A stretch of DNA of 64,000 nt from Bradyrhizobium sp. Rc3b (GTDB lineage Bacteria; Pseudomonadota; Alphaproteobacteria; Rhizobiales; Xanthobacteraceae): positions 186,001-250,000 of the forward strand of contig NZ_FOUS01000006.1 in assembly GCF_900114915.1 (NCBI RefSeq). Reading direction: 5' to 3'. The notes beneath the pieces were generated by a model. The model was not told where the DNA came from and did no database searches. It worked only from the letters and a program-made list of their open reading frames with translations. Positions 56,953 to 64,000 of this stretch are shown here, one piece after another. Numbering within the stretch: position 1 is the first letter of the stretch; every line of letters starts with the position of its first letter. Position numbers and translations under genes: made by a program.

Positions 56953-59896
56953 ACACGCGCCTCACCTCGCTCTGCGTCTCCTTCACGCGCGCCTCCAGCG
57001 ACGAGAAATCCGGCGCGTCGCCGGCCCGCGCCATCACGCGTTGCAGATCGGTGCCCGCGGTTTCCGGCTTGAAGCGGTCGCTGACGCACAGCCGCAGGAT
57101 CTGCGTGAGGTCGTGATAGAGCCGTGCGGCCGCACGCAATATCTCGGTCTCCGATTGCGGGAGGACGCCGAGCCTGCATGCATTGTCGAGCACCTGCAAC
57201 GTGCTGACGTCGAGGATCTCCGGCTTATCGTGCGCGTGCACGAGCTGGAGATATTGCGCGATGAAATCGATGTCGACCATGCCGCCAGCGGCATGTTTGA
57301 GATCCCAGCAATCGGCCTCGCCCTTCTCCTGGGCGATCGCGCGTCGCATGTCGGCGACGTCGTTGGCGGTGATTGCGGAATCGCGGCGGCGGGTCAGGAC
57401 GCCGCCGATGACGCGTTCGATCCGCATCCGGAATTCGGGCGAAGCCGACACCACGCGCGCGCGCGTCAGCGCCATGTGCTCCCAGGTCCAGGCCTCGTTG
57501 GCCTGGTAATCCGCGAATGAGACGAGGCTCGAGGCCACGGGGCCGGCGCGCCCTGAAGGACGCAGCCGCATGTCGATCTCGTAGAGCACGCCATAATTGG
57601 TGCGCGTCGTGAATGCGCTGATCAGGCGCTGGGTCAGCCGCGCAAAATAATGCGCGCCCTGCAGCGATTTCGGCCCATCGGAGTCCGGATTGTCGCTGTC
57701 GAAATCGTAGAGCAGGATCAGGTCGAGATCGGACGAGGCCGTCATCTCGCGGCTGCCGAGCCGGCCCATCGCGATGATCGCGGTCTCCTGCCCCTTGATC
57801 CGGCCATGCTGGGCCGCGAAGCGGTCGGCAACGAGGCCATGCACGGTGTGGACGATTCCTTCGGCGACGTCGGCAAAGGCCGTGCTCGCCTGCTGCGCCG
57901 AGACGGTGCCGGAGAGAATGCGCGTGCCGATCAGGAACAGGCTCTCCTGCCCGAACAGGCGCAGCCGATCGAGGAACTCTTCGTATGAGCCGGCGTCCTG
58001 CACGGTCGCAGCCAACCGTCCCGACAATTCCTGCCTGTCCGGCATGGCGCCGAAGAAGCGCGGATCGATCAGGCCATCCATCAGCTGCGGCTGCCGCGCC
58101 AGCATCTCGCCGAGCCGCGGCGCCGCACCGAGCACCAGCGCGACCAGCGCGACGAGCTCGCGGTTCTGGCCGAGCAGGGTGATCAGCCGGCCGCCGCGCT
58201 GGAGCGCCCCAAGGAATTGATCGAACGCCACGACGGCGCGATCCGGCTCCTCGGCATGGGCAAGGCCGTCGATCAGAGCCGGCACGAACTCGACGAAGGC
58301 GCTGCGCGTCGCCTCATTGCGGAACACACGATAGTCGCCGGTGATCCAGTCGCGTACCGTCTGCGCGACCGCGGCAGGCTTCTTGAATCCGAGCGTCGCG
58401 AGGTGCTGGAGCAGGCGCGGATCCTCGGGACCCACACGGTAGTCGAGCGTCGGCAGCTTTGCCGTGCCGGTCGGATCGTCGCCTTCGAACAGTTTTTCGT
58501 AGTGCCCCTGCACGATCTTGAGCTGTCGCAGCAGCTCGCCCGCGAAGGCCTCGCGATCCGCATAACCGAAGAAGCGCGCAAAGCGCTCGACCGCGTCCTT
58601 GTCCTCAGGCAATGCGTGGGTCTGCTCGTCGGCGATCATCTGGAGACGATGCTCGACCCGGCGCAGGAATTCGTACGCAATGGTCAGCTCGTCACGCGCC
58701 GCAACGGTGATCCAATTGCTGGAGGCGAGAATGTCGAGCGCCTTGAGTGTCGGCCGCACCCGCAATTCCGGATGGCGGCCGCCGGCGATCAATTGCTGGG
58801 TCTGCGCGAAGAACTCGATCTCGCGGATGCCACCGCGGCCGACCTTGACGTTGTGCCCTTCCACCGCGACCTCGCTCTGGCCGCGATAGGTCTGCATCTG
58901 CCGCTTCATGTCGTGGACGTCGGCGAGGGCGGCGAAATCGAGATGCTTGCGCCAGACGAAGGGCGCGATCTCGGCGAGCAATGCCTCGCCCGCCCTGGCA
59001 TCACCGGCGCAGGCACGCGCCTTGATCATCGCGGCGCGCTCCCAGGTGCGCCCTTCCCGCTCGTAATAATTCAGCGCGGCGTCACGGGAGATCGCGACCT
59101 GGGTCGAGGATGGATCGGGACGCAGGCGCAGGTCGACGCGGAACACATAGCCGTCATAGGTGCGCTGCTGCAGGATGCGCGCCATCCCCTGCGTGACCCG
59201 GACAAAGAACGGCTGCGGCTCGATGTCCGCTGCCAGCGTTGTCTCGTCGGGATCGAAGAACACGATGAGATCTATATCGCTGGAATAGTTCAGCTCGCCT
59301 GCCCCCATCTTGCCCATCGCGAGCACGATCAGGCCGCAGCCCTCCTCGGGCGCCTCGGGATTGGGCGGCGAGATCTTGCCACGTGCGGCTTCCTGCCGCA
59401 GCAGGTATTGGAGCGCCGCCTGCACCGAGGACACCGCGACATCGGTCAGCGCCGCCGTCACTCGCATCACCGGCCAGACCCCGCCGATGTCGCACAAGGC
59501 GGTCAGGAGCGCGGCCTCAGCCTTCATGCGGCGGAGCAGTCGCATCACCTCGGCCTCGTCAGGGGCCGCGAGCACCGCCCCCCTCGCCTCCGCGATGAGC
59601 GCCGTCAGATGCGCATCCGGATCGCATTCGAGCAACCGGATCAGGCGCAAGGCATCGGCGCGCACCAGATCGAACAGATAGGGCGAGAATTCCGCGATGC
59701 CGGCCAGGATGTTCCGGGCGAAGGGATGTGTCAGCAGCGTTTCGAGACGCGCCGATTGGGTCGGCTCGAGCTCGGACAGCCAGCTTTCAAGACGTCGTTC
59801 GTCGGTTGTGGAAGCGGCAATATGGGGAGCCTCCGCGAAGCGCGCGGCCAGCCTCTCACCATGCTTGTCCGCGTTTCCCGGCGCGGAGTGGTTCAT
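56912..59896 (-). CDS. glnE: Bifunctional glutamine synthetase adenylyltransferase/adenylyl-removing enzyme
   Basis: 994 residues with the two nucleotidyltransferase domains of GlnE: GAGELNYSSDIDLIVFFD (about 200, removing half) and GSREMTASSDLDLILLYD (about 714, adding half). Both have the GS-x-DxD active-site pattern. It controls glutamine synthetase in response to nitrogen state. Its ATG overlaps the stop of the upstream kinase gene (ATGA), so it is cotranscribed with the two-component system. Confidence 0.95.
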   Translation of the reverse strand: MNHSAPGNADKHGERLAARFAEAPHIAASTTDERRLESWLSELEPTQSARLETLLTHPFARNILAGIAEFSPYLFDLVRADALRLIRLLECDPDAHLTALIAEARGAVLAAPDEAEVMRLLRRMKAEAALLTALCDIGGVWPVMRVTAALTDVAVSSVQAALQYLLRQEAARGKISPPNPEAPEEGCGLIVLAMGKMGAGELNYSSDIDLIVFFDPDETTLAADIEPQPFFVRVTQGMARILQQRTYDGYVFRVDLRLRPDPSSTQVAISRDAALNYYEREGRTWERAAMIKARACAGDARAGEALLAEIAPFVWRKHLDFAALADVHDMKRQMQTYRGQSEVAVEGHNVKVGRGGIREIEFFAQTQQLIAGGRHPELRVRPTLKALDILASSNWITVAARDELTIAYEFLRRVEHRLQMIADEQTHALPEDKDAVERFARFFGYADREAFAGELLRQLKIVQGHYEKLFEGDDPTGTAKLPTLDYRVGPEDPRLLQHLATLGFKKPAAVAQTVRDWITGDYRVFRNEATRSAFVEFVPALIDGLAHAEEPDRAVVAFDQFLGALQRGGRLITLLGQNRELVALVALVLGAAPRLGEMLARQPQLMDGLIDPRFFGAMPDRQELSGRLAATVQDAGSYEEFLDRLRLFGQESLFLIGTRILSGTVSAQQASTAFADVAEGIVHTVHGLVADRFAAQHGRIKGQETAIIAMGRLGSREMTASSDLDLILLYDFDSDNPDSDGPKSLQGAHYFARLTQRLISAFTTRTNYGVLYEIDMRLRPSGRAGPVASSLVSFADYQANEAWTWEHMALTRARVVSASPEFRMRIERVIGGVLTRRRDSAITANDVADMRRAIAQEKGEADCWDLKHAAGGMVDIDFIAQYLQLVHAHDKPEILDVSTLQVLDNACRLGVLPQSETEILRAAARLYHDLTQILRLCVSDRFKPETAGTDLQRVMARAGDAPDFSSLEARVKETQSEVRRVFRALLEGTLPSTS

Positions 59897-61353
59897 GCCA
59901 CCTTCTGTGGCACATCCGGTATTGGCGGAGCAACCCTGTCGCCGGCCCCGGCGCGCGCGGGCAGCGCCAGCGTTGCAACGAGACCGGGTTGGGCGTCGCC
60001 CAGCCTCAACTCGCCGCCGTGCAATGTCGCAACCGCAGAAGCGAGGCTGAGACCGAGGCCGGAGCCCGGCAGCGTGCGGCTCGCTTCCAGGCGAACGAAT
60101 CGTTCGACGGCATGTGCGCGGTCGGCTTCGGGGATGCCGGGACCGCGATCGGTGACGCTGAGCAGCACCTTGTCGCCGTCGCGTCGGGCCTCGATGGTGA
60201 TCGGCCTCGCGTCCATACTGACCACGGTTCCGCCGGCCTGCCCGACCGGCTTGCCGTATTTGATCGCATTCTCGACCAGATTGGCGAGCGCCTGGCTGAT
60301 CAACTCGCGATTGGCGTGAACCGGCGTCGGCTCGGCCTTGACCTTCAAGGTCATGCCGTCGTCTTCGGCGAGTGGCTCGTAGAGCTCGTGGATGCCGTTG
60401 GCGACCTCGGCGGCGTCGAAATCATCCATGTTGCCGCGCGCCTGCCCTGACTCCGCGCGCGCGATCATCAGCAGCGCGTTGAAGGTGCGGATCAATCCGT
60501 CGGATTCCTCGATGGTCCGCTCCAGCGCCGCGCGGTAATCGGCTTCGCAGCCCGATTTCGCCAGCGCCTCCTCGGCGCGGTTGCGCAAGCGCGTCAGCGG
60601 CGTCTTGAGGTCGTGGGCGATGTTGTCGGAGACTTCCTTCAAGCCGGCCATCAGCGCCTCGATCCGCTCCAGCATGGCATTGAGATTTTCCGCGAGGCGG
60701 TCGAGCTCGTCGCCGCTGCGTCCCACCGGGAGACGCCCGCTGAGATCGCCGGTCATGATGCGCTGCGCGGTCCCGGTCATCGCGTCGATGCGCCTCAGCA
60801 CGCGGCGCGCGACGAAGATGCCGCCGCCGAGACCGAGCACGACGACGATCAGGATCGACCATTGCGCCGCCTTGGCGACGATGCCGAACAGGCGACGCCG
60901 TTCGGCGAGGTCGCGGCCGATCAGAAGCCGGAAGCCGTTTTCCAGTTCGGTGACGCGCACGAGCGCGCGATGGTCGCGGTCGTCGGCGTCCTCGATCCGC
61001 CGGTAGGCCGTCTCCGACCAGCCCCGCGTCGCCATCACGCCGGGCGCCAGCGAGCCGACATTGCCGGCGATCGCCTGCCCCGTCGGCGTCGTCACGAGAT
61101 AGAGGTTGGCGCCCGGGCGCAGCGCGCGGTATTCGATCGTGCGCACCAGGCGAAACATGCCGCCGCGGCCGTAGATCTCGTTGATTTCCGAGGTCTCGGC
61201 ATTGACCGTCTGCGTGATTTCCTCGGTGATCAGCCGCCGCGTATTCCAGGCGAAATAGGCCAGCAGCGAAGCCGCGAACATCGCGAACAGCAGCAGATAG
61301 ACCAGCGTCAGCCGGAACGCCGTGGTGCGGACGAGTTTACCGAATGCCGTCAC
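59893..61353 (-). CDS. Two-component sensor histidine kinase
   Basis: 486 residues: helix near 12-32, periplasmic sensor domain, helix near 167-185, HAMP domain, and kinase core with His247 in NIAHDLKTPLTRLRNRAEE and lid GSGLGLSLASAVATLHGG. Its start overlaps the response regulator end by 17 bp. Signal unknown; the pair could sense envelope stress because degP lies upstream on the same strand (inference). Confidence 0.9.
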   Translation of the reverse strand: MTAFGKLVRTTAFRLTLVYLLLFAMFAASLLAYFAWNTRRLITEEITQTVNAETSEINEIYGRGGMFRLVRTIEYRALRPGANLYLVTTPTGQAIAGNVGSLAPGVMATRGWSETAYRRIEDADDRDHRALVRVTELENGFRLLIGRDLAERRRLFGIVAKAAQWSILIVVVLGLGGGIFVARRVLRRIDAMTGTAQRIMTGDLSGRLPVGRSGDELDRLAENLNAMLERIEALMAGLKEVSDNIAHDLKTPLTRLRNRAEEALAKSGCEADYRAALERTIEESDGLIRTFNALLMIARAESGQARGNMDDFDAAEVANGIHELYEPLAEDDGMTLKVKAEPTPVHANRELISQALANLVENAIKYGKPVGQAGGTVVSMDARPITIEARRDGDKVLLSVTDRGPGIPEADRAHAVERFVRLEASRTLPGSGLGLSLASAVATLHGGELRLGDAQPGLVATLALPARAGAGDRVAPPIPDVPQKVA

Positions 61354-62017
61354 GGATCATGTACCCGGCGCCGCGGATCGTATGCAGCAGCGGCCGCTCG
61401 AAGCCCTTGTCGATCTTGGAGCGCAGCCGCGAAATGTGCACGTCGATCACGTTGGTCTGCGGATCGAAATGATAGTCCCAGACGTTCTCGAGCAGCATGG
61501 TGCGCGTCACCACCTGGCCGGCATGCTTCATCAGATATTCGAGCAGGCGGAATTCGCGCGGCTGCAGCGTCAGCTCGTCCTTGCCGCGGGCGACGCGGTG
61601 GGAGAGCCGGTCGAGCTCGAGATCGCCGACGCGGTAGAGCGTGTCCTCGGCAGGCCCCCCGCGGCGGCGCGACAGCACCTCGACGCGGGCCAGCAGCTCG
61701 GCGAAGGAATAGGGTTTTGGTAGATAGTCGTCGCCGCCGGCGCGCAGGCCCTTGATGCGGTCGTCGACCTGTCCGAGCGCGGAGAGAATCAGCACCGGCG
61801 TCGTGTTGTCCTGGTCGCGCAGCGCACCGATCAGCGACAGGCCGTCGCGCTTGGGCAGCATGCGGTCGACCACCAGCACGTCGTAATCGCCGTTCTCAGC
61901 CATGGCGAGGCCTTCCTCGCCGTCGGCGGCGTGGTCGGCAATGTGTCCGACTTCGCGAAACGCCTTCACGAGGTAGTCGGCGGATTCGCGGTCGTCTTCA
62001 ATGATGAGGAGGCGCAT
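61337..62017 (-). CDS. OmpR-family response regulator
   Basis: 226 residues with a receiver domain (phospho-acceptor Asp51 in LVVDRMLPK) and a C-terminal winged helix ending RGAGYMIRD. The ATG at 62017 starts the conserved MRLLIIEDD; the frame continues upstream to TTG codons at 62038 and 62047, and 62038 has AGAAGG at a good distance, so the start may be a few codons earlier. Cognate partner of the kinase downstream. Confidence 0.88.
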   Translation of the reverse strand: MRLLIIEDDRESADYLVKAFREVGHIADHAADGEEGLAMAENGDYDVLVVDRMLPKRDGLSLIGALRDQDNTTPVLILSALGQVDDRIKGLRAGGDDYLPKPYSFAELLARVEVLSRRRGGPAEDTLYRVGDLELDRLSHRVARGKDELTLQPREFRLLEYLMKHAGQVVTRTMLLENVWDYHFDPQTNVIDVHISRLRSKIDKGFERPLLHTIRGAGYMIRDGIR

Positions 62018-62109
62018 CGTGCGTTCGGCGGCGGTCAAGGAGGTCAACCTTCTCTAAACATGGCGCGAGCGGCAATCGCATGCAAGCCGAGGGGGAGACT
62101 CTGGCATCG

Positions 62110-62150
62110 AGAAAAAGGCGGGCGGTGAAGCTGGGGGGACTTCACCGCCC
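62110..62150 (-). terminator. Rho-independent terminator after degP
   Basis: On the minus strand GGGCGGTGAAG pairs with CTTCACCGCCC around a 9-base loop, followed by GCCTTTTTCTC. It separates degP from the two-component genes. A second weak hairpin (CTTCCG/CGGAAG) lies at 62156-62190. Confidence 0.88.
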
Positions 62151-62291
62151 TAGGCCTTCCGACGGAGGGGGGCGTAATTCCACCGGAAGGTAGACAGGGG
62201 AAGCGAACGTTGCGCTGCTTCCCAGAAGAGCGCCGTCGGCGGGGGCGACTGATGCCGGCGACACCCTTCATCTCGTAGGCCTCCTGAAGCC

Positions 62292-63869
62292 TCAGCCCTT
62301 GGCGAGGGGTACCGCGACGAAGCGCGACTGGCCGCCGCTCTTCACGCGCATCAGGACGCTGTTCTTGTTGTCGGTCCGCGCCATGTTGATGGCATCGCGA
62401 ACTTCGCCGGCGGTGGCCACGCTCTTGCCGCCGACTTCGAGAATCACGTCGCCTTCCTTGAAGCCGCGCTCGGCCGCGGCGCTCTTCGGATCGACTTCGG
62501 TGACCACGACGCCTTCCTTGCCGGCGCCGGCCACCGAATTGGCGGGGGCAACGGTCATGCCGAGCTTGGGCACGTCGGTGCCCTTGCTCGCACCCTTGCC
62601 GCTGTCATTGTCGTTATCGGCCTTGGCCTCGACCGTGTTCGGCAATTGGCCGAGCGTCATGTTCACGACCTTGTCCTGGCCCTTGTGCAGCACGTTGAGC
62701 TTCACGGTCGCACCGGGTGCCATGCCGCCGATGGTGCGGGCAAGCTCGCGGGCGTCCTTGACCGACTCGCCATTGACCGCCGTGATCACGTCGCCGGACT
62801 CGATGCCGGCCTTCGCGGCCGGACCGTTCGCTTGAGGCTCCGCCACCAGCGCGCCTTCGGCCTTCTTCATGCCGAGGCTCTCGGCGATGTCGGAGGTGAC
62901 AGGCTGAATCTGCACGCCGATCCAGCCGCGGCTGACTGAGCCCTTGTCCTTGAGCTGGGCGACCACGCTCTTCACCGTGCTCGCGGGAATCGAGAACGCG
63001 ATGCCGACGCTGCCGCCCGAGGGCGAGTAGATGGCGGTGTTGACGCCCATCACTTCGCCGTTGGTGTCGAAAGCGGGACCGCCGGAATTGCCCTTGTTCA
63101 CGGGCGCGTCGATCTGGATGAAATCGTCGTACGGACCGTTGCCGATGTCGCGGCCGCTCGCCGAGACGATGCCCGCGGTCACGGTGCCACCGAGGCCGAA
63201 CGGATTGCCGACCGCGAGCACCCAGTCGCCGATCCGCGGCTTGGCGTCGGCGAGCTTGGCGAACGGGAAGTTCGAGCTGCCCTCGACCTTGATCAAAGCG
63301 AGGTCGGTGCGCTGGTCGGTGCCGATCACCTTGGCGGTGTAGGTCTTGCCGTCATCGGTGGTGACCTCGACCTTGTCGGCGCCGTCGACCACGTGGTTGT
63401 TGGTCACGGCAAAGCCGTCAGCCGAGATGAAGAAGCCCGAGCCCTGACCCTGCACGACGCGGCCACGGCCGCCCTTCAGGCCCGGGAAACCATCCGGACC
63501 GCCGAAGCGGCGGAAGAAGCGCTCCATCGGCGAGCCCGGCTGGAACGGCGAGGAGGAATCATCGCCGTCGTCGTTGCTCGCGGTCTTCTCCTTGATGTTG
63601 ACCTTCACCGAGATCACCGACGGCTTCACACGCTCGACGATGTCGGCGAAACCGACCGGGCGTTCGACCTTGCGGACCTCGTTGTTGACCTGCGCATGCG
63701 CCGGGGTCGAGAACAGGTCGGCCGGCGAGGTCGAGGGGCTGAAGCCATAGACGGCCGCGCCGAGACCGGCGACGACCGAGGCCATCAGCGCGAACTTGCG
63801 CGCGGAAAACACCGACCGGCGCGGCTGCCGGTAGGACGGAAGGTTCGAGAGGTCGGGACGGTCGGTCAT
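62292..63869 (-). CDS. degP: Periplasmic serine protease of the DegP/HtrA family
   Basis: 525 residues: an N-terminal signal anchor near 25-45 (ending STPAHAQ), a trypsin-like domain with the triad His159 (TNNHVVDG), Asp189 (TDLALIKV) and Ser262 (GNSGGPAF), then two PDZ domains (about 310-400 and 435-515). It degrades misfolded periplasmic proteins. Its own terminator follows; a kinase/regulator pair lies next on the same strand. Confidence 0.94.
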   Translation of the reverse strand: MTDRPDLSNLPSYRQPRRSVFSARKFALMASVVAGLGAAVYGFSPSTSPADLFSTPAHAQVNNEVRKVERPVGFADIVERVKPSVISVKVNIKEKTASNDDGDDSSSPFQPGSPMERFFRRFGGPDGFPGLKGGRGRVVQGQGSGFFISADGFAVTNNHVVDGADKVEVTTDDGKTYTAKVIGTDQRTDLALIKVEGSSNFPFAKLADAKPRIGDWVLAVGNPFGLGGTVTAGIVSASGRDIGNGPYDDFIQIDAPVNKGNSGGPAFDTNGEVMGVNTAIYSPSGGSVGIAFSIPASTVKSVVAQLKDKGSVSRGWIGVQIQPVTSDIAESLGMKKAEGALVAEPQANGPAAKAGIESGDVITAVNGESVKDARELARTIGGMAPGATVKLNVLHKGQDKVVNMTLGQLPNTVEAKADNDNDSGKGASKGTDVPKLGMTVAPANSVAGAGKEGVVVTEVDPKSAAAERGFKEGDVILEVGGKSVATAGEVRDAINMARTDNKNSVLMRVKSGGQSRFVAVPLAKG

Positions 63870-64000
63870 GCGGAGATCTCCAGGGCCTTGAAATCCATTT
63901 GGTGCCCGATGGCGGCACCTTACGGTCCTGAAGATGGGGGCTCCCGCCTTACCGTGCGCTGGCGGCGGGGTTAAACTTTTGTAATGAAGGGCCAGGTCCG

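Noticed and set aside
58217..60319. Long plus-strand open frame of about 700 codons
   Set aside because: Antisense to glnE; GC-driven open frame without motifs or ribosome site.

Overview
The window is a high-GC, gene-dense alphaproteobacterial chromosome segment. It is most like Bradyrhizobium or a close relative. This rests on the fdsGBACD formate dehydrogenase operon, glnE next to a two-component system, GGAG-type ribosome sites, and intergenic repeat families of the kind that litter Bradyrhizobium genomes. No phage, IS element, CRISPR array, rRNA or tRNA was seen.

Layout. 1-7.2 kb: end of a TetR-like regulator, a Baeyer-Villiger type flavin monooxygenase, alanine dehydrogenase with a divergent Lrp regulator, and a basic amino acid decarboxylase with a GNAT acetyltransferase. 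7.3-11.3 kb: an orphan flagellar-rod-like gene, a D-2-hydroxyacid dehydrogenase divergent from a two-subunit TPP decarboxylase, a VanZ-like protein and a DUF1236-like protein. 11.3-21 kb (minus strand): the glyoxylate-to-glycerate genes gcl, hyi and glxR, then adenine deaminase, a tripartite tricarboxylate transporter (tctC-tctB-tctA) and an IclR regulator. 21.2-41 kb: an oxalate region with an NDP-forming acyl-CoA synthetase, a GntR/FCD regulator, oxc, frc, a second tripartite transporter, two oxalate/formate antiporters, a CBS-domain protein, a PanE-like reductase (candidate oxalyl-CoA reductase) and a FAH-family enzyme. 41-50 kb: small exported proteins, a repeat-rich non-coding stretch, nitronate monooxygenase, quinone oxidoreductase, a CDF metal exporter and a PAS histidine kinase. 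49.8-57 kb: a LysR gene divergent from fdsG-fdsB-fdsA-fdhD-fdsD. 56.9-64 kb (minus strand): glnE, histidine kinase, response regulator and degP.

How it fits together (inference from families). Oxalate enters by the OxlT-like carriers or the second tripartite transporter and is activated by Frc. Oxalyl-CoA is then decarboxylated by Oxc to formyl-CoA, which yields formate that FDH oxidises to CO2 with NADH. Alternatively it is reduced by the PanE-like enzyme to glyoxylate, which Gcl, Hyi and GlxR turn into glycerate. Energy yield and carbon assimilation from one C2 acid would thus lie within about 45 kb.

The most striking non-coding signal is a 17-bp palindrome, TGGNAT-N5-ATNCCA. It recurs at eight intergenic positions between 23.5 and 38.6 kb. 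Several copies lie just after a TTGNNN -35-like element, in front of the GntR gene, both antiporters, the CBS gene and a 45-residue unknown protein. I read it as the operator of a GntR-controlled oxalate regulon.
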